In this document: one piece after another, positions 1 to 11,822 of the stretch
Numbering within the stretch: the first letter of the stretch is position 1
Layout: every line of letters begins with the position of its first letter
Program-made: the position numbers and the translations under genes
Notes under the pieces: model-generated
What the model was told of the DNA's origin: nothing
Database searches by the model: none
What the model saw: the letters and a program-made list of their open reading frames with translations, nothing else
Assembly (NCBI RefSeq): GCF_033568475.1
Contig: NC_133120.1
Location: 171,151,991-171,215,990, forward strand
Length of the DNA stretch: 64,000 nucleotides
Source of the DNA: Henckelia pumila
Lineage: Eukaryota; Streptophyta; Magnoliopsida; Lamiales; Gesneriaceae
Direction: 5' to 3'

Positions 1-526
1 GCTGGCTATTGGGTATGAGTTAGTTCCAAACCGATTTCTTAACATGGAATCAGAGGTCATTCCGCCGTATGTGTGGGCTGCCTATAGTTAGGCCACCCAT
101 TATTATCTACGCTCCAGATATTCATTTTTGGGCGTGTGTTGAAATATGTCCACGTTTGTTGGATAGAGTTCCTGGGAGTTCGTTATGATAAACTAGTTGC
201 TTCTGAGGATAATGGCATGTGAAAGTGTATGATGTATGGGTCTGAGCTGTTATGTCGAAGTTGAGCCTTTGTTAATTGAAACGGCTTAACAGTTTTGGTT
301 AATACTATGTCAAGATTGTGTCTTTTGGTTGATTTTGTTATGTTTTGAAAGTTATCAAACACGAGTTTCTCTGTTACCAAGCATTTTGAATTTGTCATAT
401 GAGAAGATTTGTTCAATTTATTTGATTCAGTGTTTCATAATTTTGTTTCTTGTACATAGAAATTGTGGTATCAGTGTTCAATTTTGATTTGGTGGTGTAT
501 AATGATTTTACTGATGAACTTTTCAG

Positions 527-2480
527 TGAGGAAGAGGCTAGGATGAAAATATACTCAGTTTCTACTAGGCATTACTTTGCATTTGGAGCCCTTGTCTCAG
601 AAGAACTTTCATACAAGTTAAAAGGTGATATGGGTTTGATCAGAGTTGTTGGGTTGATGAAATTTTTGGGTCTTGCTTAAATTAGATTTTATTTTTGGTA
701 CAGAATTGCCGAAAGTTAGATGGGTGCTACCCGATTCATACTTGGATGTGAGGAACAAGGATTATGGAGGTACGAAGTTCATGATGTTCGTGGCTTCACT
801 TGGATGTTCTATATGGAATCTTTGTTTTTTACGTGGTCATGGCTCTCACTCTTATAATTATTTTTTCACTCATTAACGATCTCAGAAATTGTTCAATGAA
901 AACTTAATCTTTCTTTCTTTCTTTTTTTATTTTTTTTATTTTGCTTTTCTGAATCAGGCATTTATATCCTAGTCATTCTGGTAAACTTCTTGGCTGGCCA
1001 ACGAGCATAAATATACATATTCTTGAGTTTATGTTTCTACTTTCTATTAACTATTTGATGACATGTGGTCGTTGGTTCGTGTATTCATAACAACATACAC
1101 AAGGCCCCAAAGCTTTGAAGTGTTTGTTGAAATAACAATCTGCGGTGAGTCATGATGATGCTGCTTGTGTTAAAGCTTGAAGATTTTTTTGGTTGTCTTG
1201 TGTCCGTAGGGCTCTTCCTAGGGCATCTTTTGTTTGCTTATCGATAGTGGCTGATGAACGAAGTAGCTAAGGTTGTGTCAAATGCTTCAATATTTGTAAT
1301 TCTGAACTTGTACCCATGACTTATATGTGTATTGCCTCATGAAGGTTGGTACTTGTGTTTTCTACCTTGCGCATGTGATGATATTCGAATATGATCTCAT
1401 AACTTTCACACTTTGGTCAATGCAGGAGAGCCTTTTATCGATGGACAAGCTGTTCCCTATGATCCTAAATATCATGAAGAGTGGGTGAGGAACAATGCGA
1501 GGGCAAATGAAAGGAACAGACGCAATGACAGACCTCGAAACTTCGACAGGTCTAGAAACTTTGAGCGACGAAGAGATGTTCAAATGAGTAACCAGAGCCC
1601 CGTGACCAATGTTGGAGGGCCGGCAGGTAACATGGGAGGTCCTCAAAACATGTCTGCACCACCACCTAATGAGCCCAATGTTGGGCTGCAGCCGAACATG
1701 CACAATTATCCAAATACCATGGGAGGACAATCAAACTATGGGGGAGGCACACCACCTAATAATATGAGAGGACAACCAAACTATGGCGGAGGGATGCCTC
1801 CAAGTAACATGGGAAGAGAGCCAAGTTACATGGGACGTGAACCTCCACAAGCGGGAGGACAGCTAAATTACACAAGCGGACAACCAAACTATGGGGGAGG
1901 TGTATCTCCACCCATAGGAGGGCAACCAAACTATGGAGGAGGTGTATCTCCACCAATAGGAGGGCAACCAAACTATGGAGGAGGCTCATCTCCACCCAAT
2001 GTTGGAGGGCAGCCGAACTACAGGGGAGGCACACCTCCACCCAATATCGGAGGACTGCCAAACTATGGTGGAGGCGGACCTCCACACAATATAGGAGGGC
2101 AGTCAAACTATGGTGAAGGCATACCTCCAAGCAACACAGGAAGCTATCCACCAAATAATATGAGAGGAATGCCCAATAATGCTCCAAACACTCAGTATGG
2201 GAGTGCAACGAACAATGGAGGAATGACATATCAGTCTGGTCCAGGACCAAGTCATAACAACTTTGCTCCTCATACAGGATCTGGTCCAGGACAAAATGAG
2301 AAAAATTTTGCCCCTGATGTTGGATACAATGCTGGGCAAAATCAGAACTCCGCTCCAAATATGAGACCACCTGGTCCGGGACAACATCAGAATGGCTATA
2401 CTCCAAGCATGGGTGGTGGAAATCCGTACCAAAACCAGAATCTACCTGGAAGAGATGTACCTCCGCCTACGAACTACTGA
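527..2480 (+). CDS. MORF8: MORF8/RIP1-like organellar RNA-editing factor, 3' exons only
   Basis: MORF proteins bind PPR editing factors in mitochondria and plastids and are needed for C-to-U RNA editing; MORF8/RIP1 is the dual-targeted member. Three exons are visible: 527-624, 704-769 and 1426-2480, joined by GT-AG introns 625-703 and 770-1425 whose phases agree. The first reads [20 protein letters not shown], the second [19 protein letters not shown], and the third opens with [20 protein letters not shown] and a basic RNDRPR stretch, all close to Arabidopsis MORF8 as I remember it. The last roughly 290 residues are a Gly/Pro/Asn-rich tail. The transit peptide and the start of the MORF box are not in the window: position 1 lies in an intron. 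The acceptor at 526 is inferred from frame and homology. The long last exon carrying the tail also fits MORF8 rather than MORF1. Confidence 0.88.
1720..2150 (+). repeat. In-frame repeats coding the MORF8 Gly/Pro-rich tail
   Basis: Degenerate units of about 42 bp (14 codons) repeat in frame, each coding a GGQPNYGGG core followed by a PP-containing linker. Two neighbouring units around 1890-1975 are almost identical, which points to recent unequal exchange or slippage. Such tails vary in length between MORF8 orthologues and are probably disordered. The long antisense ORFs here are by-products of the codon bias. Confidence 0.75.
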
Positions 2481-3527
2481 TAGATTAGTAGCAATCGATG
2501 ATGGATCTCAATAATGAAGGATTTATCTTGTAGTTCAGAGGTTTGTCCGAGAAGCCTAAAATGCTTTATACTCAAGACTGATTTTAATATATAACATGGT
2601 CAATGCAAAATTGAAACTTTACTGTTCTTGATTTTGCTAGGTGTCAGTCCTTAGGTGCCTTTTTCTGCAATTATGTATCTGCACACTGCGTGAATTCTTG
2701 TATTTTTGTTGAATTTTGTGAGAGAAGTTTTCAGTATATACTGTTGAATAACTTGAATGGTGCATGAATGGCGGATTCTGTATTTGTGAGAAGCCAATGC
2801 ATGAATTGAAGTTGCAAGGAAGTCTCTCATTCCTGTAAAAGTAAGTGCATTAAGTTTGACAACAGCTCCGAAATCTGTGGTTTGGGGATCTAGAATGAAA
2901 GGCAAAATCGAAATTGAATTTGCTTGGATACCACTTGTTACATTCAAATCGACCCAAAAACGAATAGAACTTTGATCTGTTCTAATCCCTGCTATCTTAT
3001 TTGAACGACATACATGTATCAAGAACCATATGAGGGGCTTTTGAAGACTGACTCGAAAAACTTAGTTGCAAAATTTGAAATTTATGCGTGTGTATATGTG
3101 TGTTTTTTTTTTTTTAAATAAAAAAAATGGGTATTTGATATTTGTATCTATTTTAGGTGATAAATACTTTATAGGCTTATTTGCGTTCACATCTTGTATT
3201 TTATACATTTGATACTTATCTTTGGTGTATCAGTAATTTCTTCACAAATAACAAACAAGGTCTTTTTTGGGAGTACCGGTTAGGTTAGAAATTAAACAGA
3301 AAGAGACAAACTATAAAAGATGCCTCATTTTTTTTTTTTTTTGGCTAAAAATTACGATAGTTTATGAATTTTATGATCATAAATTCATCAAAATTATTTT
3401 AATCAATAATGAATAAATTTCTATCTGTTTTATTTTTACATAGATATCATAATACTAGCATAACAAGTTTTGCTCCCAAAATTTTGAGGATAATATTCAA
3501 TTGCAACTAATTAAAATCGAACAAGTG

Positions 3528-3528
<1 letters not shown>
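2481..3528. other. 3' UTR of the MORF8-like gene and AT-rich spacer
   Basis: No coding signal that I can support. The first few hundred bases are probably 3' UTR. The rest is AT-rich with homopolymer T runs near 3105 and 3330. A minus-strand ORF at 2651-3022 has no recognisable protein and lies where the UTR is expected, so I do not call it. Confidence 0.5.

Positions 3529-3560
<32 letters not shown>
3529..3560. repeat. Microsatellite (CA)n(TA)n
   Basis: A CA run of about nine units (3529-3546) passes directly into a TA run of about seven units (3547-3560). It abuts the MITE to its right, whose other side is also bordered by a TA run (3767-3785). Confidence 0.85.
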
Positions 3561-3586
3561 GAGTTTTTTTCAAATGCCGATCTAAT

Positions 3587-3766
3587 ATATAGAGTTTTTT
3601 TCAAATGCCGACCTATCATGCCCACTATCATGCCTACCAATGATGTGACACTATTCTATTGAACTTACAATTTATCACATCTTTATCACATCCAATAGAA
3701 TAGTGCCACATCATTGGTGTGCATGGTAGTGGGCAGGATAGGTGGACACTTGAAAAAAACTCTATA
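3587..3766. mobile_element. MITE with long terminal inverted repeats, about 180 bp
   Basis: The left arm starts TATAGAGTTTTTTTCAA and the right arm ends with its reverse complement. The arms stay complementary for roughly 75 bp (CCTATC-TGCCCACTA, ACCAATGATGTG, CACTATTCTATT), with a short centre around 3665-3690. It has no coding capacity, so it is a non-autonomous hairpin-type DNA element. The first 28 or so bases of the left end are duplicated just outside it (3559-3586). It sits in TA-repeat DNA, so the target duplication cannot be read with certainty, and the superfamily is not assigned. Confidence 0.7.
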
Positions 3767-3928
3767 CATATATATATATATATATTAAAGAAAATATGTG
3801 ATATTTTTGTATGAAGTGCAGGATTAAATATCTGCTAATTTATCAAAATTCAAATGTAGTATTTAATTTTTTCGGGAAAAAAAATTACATTAATTTTGTA
3901 TTTTTTGGTCTAGTGAAATTCCACACCC

Positions 3929-4110
3929 AAACCAAACCAAACCAAACCAAACCAAATAAACCCTGCATAAACCTCGCACGTGCAAGTACGACGCTATAAA
4001 TATCAGACCCGAACCTTCCAAAAGAACCTTTCCCAGAGGCCGCATACTACCGGCCGGTGGGTCCTCCGCCGCCTTTAGCGCTCTTTCACAACTAGGGTTC
4101 ATCCTATTCG
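3929..4110 (+). promoter_or_regulatory. Promoter and 5' UTR of the gene at 4783-7424
   Basis: In order: five tandem AAACC-type pentamers (about 3929-3955), a G-box CACGTG at 3977-3982, and a TATA box TATAAATA at 3995-4002. A CT-rich probable leader follows, with a telo-box-like CTAGGGTT near 4093, common in 5' regions of plant housekeeping genes. The spacing fits transcription starting near 4030. Between here and the first coding ATG (4783) lies T-rich DNA, probably a 5' UTR intron. The transcription start is an inference. Confidence 0.55.
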
Positions 4111-4782
4111 TAATACTTGGTAAAAATTTTCATGCTTTTATCAATTTTTTTTTGCTTTTTTTCCAGCTTTGTTTGTGAAACTGTATATTTAAAGATCAAC
4201 ATGTTGGATTTTAGTTTTGTGCCGTTTGATTTTTCGTATGAAAAGAAGAGAAGAATTATGTGATAAACCATGGAAGATTGGAAGAAACAGGGTCTTGTTA
4301 TTTGGAAACTTTTATAGTTGTTATTTGGAAGCTTTTATAGTTGAGGTTTTTTTTTTGGCCCTTTTGAATTTGATCAGAATTTTCTTCATGTAGTTTTATA
4401 GTGAATTTACTTGTGAATTTTTGTTGATAATTGATCGTTGGAGTATCATCACTTGGGAGTTGGGAGAGTTTACATACGAGACAGGAGTAAAATGTTCTTG
4501 CATTTATTCTGGAATGAGTTTTATCTCTTTATTTTGGGTGGTATTTTATGTTAAAGCTTGGATTATGGGAATTTGCTCATAAATTTTGGATCTTGCTGCA
4601 TCAATTTAACTGCCGCGCCTTCATTTGCTCCAAGTCTCGTATGGTTCTTTTTATGGCTAAGATCCATTGGCGGGTGAAATTTTATATGGAATCTTATGGT
4701 TTCGGCCTCTCGGATTAATTTCAGTGTTATAATTATGGAGGGGTTGCCTTGATCAACTTTTGGCATCATCCCATGTGTTCCC

Positions 4783-7424
4783 ATGGATTTAAAAGGCAAG
4801 TCGTGGGTTGGGAGCATATATCACAAGTTTGAGGCCATGTGTCAGGAGGTCGACGACTTTGTAAGCAAGGTACTTCAACTATTGGAATAATCTTAAGTGA
4901 AAAATGATAATCTTGTACCAATACCTTTTGTCTATCTACATTCCCATGTGATAGGGAACATGGCCTTATGCTTTTTCTTCACATTTATGTGTGCTCCTAT
5001 GGTCTGGCTATATACGTTAGGCTTTTCGTGATCCTCCTTTTTCTATGTTGCCCACTCTAGCTTCGTGGTCATTTCGTTGTGATGTTCTATTCCAGTGAGT
5101 GTATAATGATAGATAGTTTTGTATGATGAAAACAGAATTGTTATTGTTAACATAAAAAATACTCTTATATTCAGGATACTATGAAGTATGTTGAGAATCG
5201 GGTGCAGAGTATTGGTGTGAGTGTCAAAAGACTTTATTCAGATGGGGTGCAAGATGAAATTCCACCTTCAAAGCATGATATGAAATCAAAGACACAATTA
5301 GTGATTGGTAAACAAGCTGACATAAGGGATCACGACACACCAATCTCAAGCAACATGACAAAGTCCTATTTAGACAAAAAACACTTATCTGTGGAGCAGG
5401 GTTCCAGTGATATTCTAAAGAAACGTGGTACATCACGATGGAGTGACGTCGGCCTTGTAACAAGACCTACAATGACACCAAGTGCAGACACCAACACTGG
5501 TGTATCATCGAAAGAAGATGATGGTACCATGCTTTGGAATGACTCAGGTCAGGGTTTTGAAAAAAACAACTCAAAGGTCATGATACTCGATCCAAGTTCT
5601 GAAAATAAAGTTTTCTCCATGACATCTGATGAAGAAAAGCACAATGAATGTGACACCACACTGGCCTTGGCTTGTTCACCATCAATTTCAGTCCATGAAA
5701 TTGAGCCTTTAGCCTTCAAACAAGGAAGCACATTCTATAGCTTTTCAGATGAGGCAGAGTGTTTTTTGGATGTTCCAATCAATGGTTGGTTATCTGAAGG
5801 TGAGTTACCTTTGTTTCTGGAGTTCAGTTTGGAAGAGGATAAAAGCTTACCGGAACCACAAGAGGCTTCAGCTGATAAAGGGCATCAACATGATTGTCCA
5901 TCTATGGATTCAGCAACTTTATTAGCTTGTGATGTTGCTCAGAAACCATCACGGATTTGTGAGACTCTTCATGATAGCTTTTTGACAAAAGATGAGCAGA
6001 TTATGGCCTTAAATGCTGTCCAGTCATCTGAACTTGTAATTTCTTATTGTTCTCGTGACAATGAAAAAGAAGAGAGCACTGTTATTTCTTCTAGTCAATC
6101 TACACCCTCAATATCTTTAAATCTCTTGGATTCCTCATCTGCAAATCATACTTTAACGGCAGAAAACACACACAACCCTCCTGTTGGGTCTAATGATGAC
6201 AATCATCATATTTCAGTTGTCCATGCATGTTCTCCTTCTTCAGCAACTGTATCCAATGAAATCAAGTCTGTGGATATGCTTCCTCCTTCCTCAATCATAA
6301 AATCAAGTGGTTAGTAAATTTCCTAATTTATAGTTTATACCAGATTCCAGATGATTAAACATTCATATTTTTAAGTATGCCATTTCTTTAACTTGACTTT
6401 CATTTTATTTTATTTTATTTTCGCATATCAGCCGATTTTCCTCTGCTCCATTTTCTTTTAGATCATTTTTCTTAAAGGGTTTTTCTGTGTACTAAATTTT
6501 CGTCTACAACAGAATATAATGTTTCTGCCACATATGGGTCAGTATCTGTTGTTTCACCTGAACGCCAACATCCACAATGCTACAAGGGTGCTCAGTCAAC
6601 TTTGCCAATGCCACCTACCAAAAGTGGTATGTTTTGCTTGTATATAACATCTCGATCCTTTTGTGTTTATCTTCTAGTTGTGACTTTAATCTGTCAATGA
6701 TGGAAATCTTCCACATATTCATTAATACGTCATGATATAACATGCTAAAAATTCATTTTCTGATTTTTTTATATGTTGCTCCATCATTGAACTTCTGTTA
6801 CGTGTCAATTCTCGCCACATTCTCTCTTCAATCGTGGCACTTATTTGGATCTAACTTTTAATAAAATATCGGTCTGTAATCGGCATATCGTCATTCGTCA
6901 CGTTGTTAGCTAATTCATCTGGTCCATTTTATGAAGAAAACGGTATGGTGGTTCATGGTTTGCTAAACATAACGTGCAGGGATGTCATTTCTTGATATTG
7001 GCGACCTTAACATGGAAACAATCGATCTTTCCACCGATGAGAAATCCGATGTTTTCAATACTAACTTTTACAGGGCTACCCTTTATAGACAAAAAAATTT
7101 CAGATACTACAAGGTAGTATGCCTACCACCCTTTTCTTCCTTGCTTTGTGCTGTTATGTTTGAAAGTAAATAACCTCAATCTTGTATCTTGATATATGGA
7201 ATGCTCTTCTATTTCTTCTCTAGAAATTATTGAAGGACACATTTTCATCAAGAAAGAGATTATCTAAGGAATATGAACACCTGGCTATACTACACGGAGA
7301 CATCGACATGGAATCAAAGCATTTTTCTGAGCCAGGTTCTTTACCACCTTCTTCCGCAGCATCTCTAAACATGGCTAGATCTCTGCCATCCCATAAGAGT
7401 GATTCTGATTGGGAGGTACTATAA
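4783..7424 (+). CDS. Conserved plant protein of unknown function, five exons
   Basis: Exons at 4783-4869, 5175-6309, 6513-6626, 6980-7113 and 7224-7424, all with GT-AG junctions and compatible phases, give about 556 residues. The start is the ATG beginning MDLKGKSWVGSIYHKFEAMC, which with KYVENRVQSIGVSVKRLYSD at the head of exon 2 matches a plant family I remember as uncharacterised. The last exon carries another conserved block (SSRKRLSKEYEHLAI, then GDIDMES) and ends DSDWEVL. The middle (about residues 60-400) is Ser/Thr/Glu/Asp-rich and probably disordered. I see no enzyme motif, signal peptide or membrane segment. An ETIDLS motif in exon 4 is also family-typical. I know no function and give no symbol. 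Confidence 0.8.
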
Positions 7425-10400
7425 TTGCTATCTCCAATTTTCAAGAATTATTCCTGTATAGGTTCATTTTAGGAGTTCAAAATTTTCATAGTTTGTCCAT
7501 ATAAAACGGGAGACGATATTTCTTCTGAATAATGTTGAATGATCATTTTTCCCCATGTTTTACAGAATTACAGTAGTCTTTTTCCTGCATTCATACTGTA
7601 AATTGTGAGAATAATAATAGATGGGATTGGGGCTAAACATTGGGCACATTTCTCCCGTCTTTCCTTCGATTGAAATTTTGCCTTAACTTTGTCATTTTAT
7701 AAATGTATGTTTCTAACCCGTCTCTGGCCATCACAGATCCTTCCCTGCAATTTTTCGGAATTTTTGTTGTATTTCATATAGTTTTGTGCCAATATATATA
7801 TCAGCTTTGTTTATGGAGAAATTGATAGACATGAAAAAAAAAAAAAGAGATGGCATATTTTAGTGAAAAAAAGAAAAAGAGATGAAACATTTGATGCAAA
7901 CCTTTGTATATTTAGTTTCTTCCTTCTTTCATTTAATGGAAAGATGGGAGATCTTCAAGCCAATCACAAAGGAATTTTCACAAAACCAAACTTATTTATA
8001 TTCTTCTTCTTTATTGTTTTTGTCTATGTTTTCTATTCTGATGTAAGAGTTCCAAGAATTGATCTTCTTGCTTTTTTTAACAGGAAGGTTGGAATATTTG
8101 GATTGGACATTTACTTTTCAATCTACGATCTTTATCCCAAGTTTTTCACCCAAAATTAAAATTTATCAAAGGTCGAATGGTAAGAAAGTGAACGTGGTTT
8201 ACCAAGATGACATACATACTATTCGCACATTAATTTTTATATGAAATAAAAATAACATTCTACTTTCTTTAAACTGACCTATAAATAAATAATAATTAAG
8301 AAGTTTATTTTTGGTAATGGCCTATAAATAATAAAAAAAATATTTTGGACCATTTTAATGTTTCTTTCTTGCATGCATCATCCCGAAACCCATTCAAACT
8401 AATGCCGATTAAAAGCTTCCAGCAACAATCACCTATTTGGTATACCGGATTACGGTAGGATTAGATCAGAGTCCCGCATATGACTCGTTTTTAGTCGCTT
8501 CAACTTCAAGGATAACCCTCGACCCGGTATAAAATTCCTGTCGATGCTTGTAAAGGATGGAAAACGCATCCCTATTGAGACTTGAGAGACCTTTACTGTA
8601 CGTGGGATACATAAATTAATTACAGTTTTCTCCCTGACCCTAAAAAAATGTGTCCAACACATTCCTTCCAAGGAAACAAAAGAAACCAATCTAGGTTTAG
8701 GCGACAAAAGAAGACAACCAAATTGAAACTCGAATCCTCGACAATTCATACAAGTATTTACAAAATGAAAGGCATAACAATATTTCGTAAGCATTTGGGG
8801 GAAAGTTCAGACTTTTCGAAGCAGGTTGTGGATGACAGGATGAAGATGAGGACGAGAATGGAGAGCTTCACGATTCGAAATACATCGTAATTATATTCCG
8901 TAATGTTAACATGTCAGTAGGGGTATTGTGAAGAAAAAATATGTACAGTTTTATCCTAAAAAAAAACCTACCAAACAAATTCGATTTTTATCATCAATAG
9001 TAAAAATATCTATACATATCTATAAAACAATCAACCAAAATTAGTATCCATTAATTATGCCATCCCCGTACCAAACACACTTATTCATAAATAAAAATGG
9101 AACAAACAGGATAATTTACACCGGCAACAATCCCCAATCGCGGTCCCAACGAGCCAAAACTACAAATTCTTTCTGTAGAACCCAAAACCACAAAATCCCT
9201 TGTGCACAACCCAAACGTTCAAATGATGGCAAAAATAAGAATCGAAGTTTCCAGACATCTACCTAATTATGAACCATGACGTCACATTTTGTGAATAGAA
9301 TGAAGATTTTCAGTCATCAACCTAAATAGCTAACCAAGACACCACGTTCAGCACACGCCATGTTGCACAGCCGAAGATCTTCAAGGCTTCAATAATTCAG
9401 TAAGTTTTGGTCCAGAAAATTGTCGCAGAGACGTCCCTTGATGTTATAAAATGAGTCCCGAAACTTGCTTTCTGCAAACCATTTTCAGGTAAACGCACTG
9501 ACGACGGAGCGAATATTCAGCGAACAAGCACTGCGGAAAAATTGCAAACCATTCAATTACAGTTTGCAAACCATCCAGAATTGGTAGGCATTTGGAAAAC
9601 AAGTAGTAAATATATCACATGCTGACTCGTTAATCGCAAGTACTTTTACGGTGTCAACAACGCATTGCTACTAGAAATAAGTAAATATAGATTAGAAAAG
9701 TAATCACTGTCAAAATTGCTCCAGGCCACAACGTTCATGCATCATCTTAAGGTCAAATATAGATCCATTTCACTCCACACAAAGACTCCAGCCCAGAAAC
9801 TAAGTTTGGAAACCAACAGCTCCACTTTGAACTAATTGGTTGGCCACATTTCACTATCTAACAACAAGAAAGAAGCTCTGCACATGTGAGATGAATAAAC
9901 TTACTGAGCCTACAAAAGGTAGCACTTAATGATATAATACAAAAAACAAGATAATTTTGTAACTTCATCGTTCAACATATCTCAACAAGACAGTGAACCA
10001 CCTTCTCGCAAAGAAAAGAATGATGAGCTTTATTTGAAAATAAAAAAGTACTTGATTCAGGCAGCCCTTGTGCCTGGCATGGAGAGCAAGGAGTAACATG
10101 CCATGTCAACCGTATAAATTCTTAACAGGGAAGATTGAAGTATTTGATATTGACAGCACCCCACACCCGGTTCCATTTTGAGGCCCAATTCTAGGAGCGG
10201 TGTCTTAGATATGGAATCCACCAAATCAGGAAAGATATATTTACAGCAAATTCAAATTCTTTCTGCCTACAGTTATATCCATAATTGAACATATCATTCA
10301 CCAACAGTATGGCGATATGACAATTGTTCAATACCTCTTCTAACCTTTCAAACAGGTAACTGCTTAGGTTAAATTTGGAAGCACTTCAATGAGCCTCTAG

Positions 10401-10989
10401 ATGTACCTTGATTGGAAAGGTGAATGTGATTCCCTGTGTGCCTAGAGAGCTTGGGTGCTCGTCTATTGCGCTTTTAATAAACATGAACGATCATGTAGAT
10501 GAAAAGAACAAGAAATACGCAGGGGTCTGAGACCCATACCTAATAGAAAAAGTATTTTAATGTCCAAAACAAGGAGGGACGATGAATGAGCTAACCGGCT
10601 GGAGGCAAAAACATCATACAACAATGACTGATAATCAAAGATTGTCACTATGGTGAACCATAAATTAGCACCAGACTGCTTTAATTAAGCACTTAGTTGT
10701 CAAACCACAGCAAAGCGCACTCCAAGGTGCACCATGTCCATGAAACACATTACACATGCCTCTGCATCGCTTCACACACAATGTGCATTCAGTTGCGCTT
10801 ATGCATTTCAAAAATGGGAAACCATTTTTTATTTAAATTTCTAACAGAGGTAGAAACAACAAGTTGAAATCCTAACATCGCTGTCATTCAGTTGCACGCA
10901 CTGCACCTTTGCCCTCGCTATTTTTTTTATTTAAAAAAGCAGTTTTATATATCATACCTCACATTTTATTCTTACCACATTTTAAAATA
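7425..10989. other. Intergenic DNA, no supported gene
   Basis: The first few hundred bases are probably 3' UTR of the preceding gene. The remainder is AT-rich. ORFs of 60-98 codons at 7863-8159, 8450-8794, 8648-8890, 9057-9266 and 10463-10648 have no recognisable domains and compositions expected of random AT-rich sequence. A non-coding transcript could lie here but nothing in the sequence identifies one. Confidence 0.5.
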
Positions 10990-11256
10990 CTCCATCCGTC
11001 CCAATTATATAAACCACGTTTCATTTTTTGTTTGTCCCAAATATATAGGCATATACCATTTTTAGTAATATTTTTTACAATCCTTTACTAATATACCTCT
11101 ATTAATTACATCTTGAAAATTGTGCAATCATTTTTTGATACATTAAATAGGAATAAAATGTGAAATTTGTACAAAATTTGTTTTCCCAATGATTTTTTTA
11201 ATCTGTGTGGAAAAAATGTGGAAAAAAGTAGGTCTACTTAATCAAGACGGAGGGAG
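10990..11256. mobile_element. Stowaway-like MITE (Tc1/mariner type), 267 bp
   Basis: The left end reads CTCCATCCGTCCCAATTATA and the right end AAGACGGAGGGAG, an imperfect inverted copy of the Stowaway terminal consensus (CTCCCTCCGTCCC). The element is flanked by TA at 10988-10989 and 11257-11258, the expected target duplication. It is AT-rich, non-coding and of typical Stowaway length. Confidence 0.88.
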
Positions 11257-11712
11257 TAATTCTTTTATGTTCACTTTTTTGAGAGTATTTTATTTTTTGC
11301 ACCCTATTCCCACAAAACAAGCATTCTGCTTTGCACTTAAAGCCCAGAAACACCCGAGTTCTTTAGCATGCACCGTGCTTCTAATTACTATGTTTCAGCA
11401 TTTTACCATCCAATTTCGAGTTCAGTATTAATTACTAGCTTATTTAGATAAATTCCGATTTTGGTAATCTTTCCTACAATAGTGTAATGCCCCAACAAAG
11501 ACACACACGCACACACATATAGATAGATGTGTGCCCCTGCCCAACCGGGTTATCAACACACACTCGAAACCATGTAAGCGTGGATTGCCGAGATAGGCTT
11601 TTTAAAAGCTGATGTGTGATCCAAGTTTCATTCAACTTTTTTTCCGTCCTCACGGTCATGAACCCACTCATCACATTTCTCCCCTTCTCCTAAACTTTAA
11701 GGCTTGAAAGTT

Positions 11713-11822
11713 GAAACATCCTGTCAACAATCCAACTTCGGATTCGAGATCTAGGCTTCGAAGGCTTGAAACATCCTATCAACAATCCAACTTCGGATTC
11801 GAGATCTAGGCTTCGAGGGCTA
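11713..11822. repeat. Two-copy tandem repeat, 55-bp unit
   Basis: Two head-to-tail copies of a 55-bp unit (11713-11767 and 11768-11822), each starting GAAACATCCT and containing CAACTTCGGATTCGAGATCT, differ at about two positions. The function is unknown and it is probably a recent local duplication. Confidence 0.85.

Noticed and set aside
1756-2432. Long minus-strand ORFs opposite the MORF8 tail
   Set aside because: They are the antisense of a low-complexity Gly/Pro/Asn repeat; the translation is a Leu/His/Ser-rich repeat with no domain, as expected from codon bias.
2651-3022. 123-codon minus-strand ORF downstream of the MORF8-like gene
   Set aside because: No recognisable motif, no splice partners, and it lies in the probable 3' UTR.
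7863-8244. Two overlapping ORFs rich in Phe/Lys
   Set aside because: Composition reflects T/A-rich DNA; a poly-A run precedes them and no family resemblance is seen.
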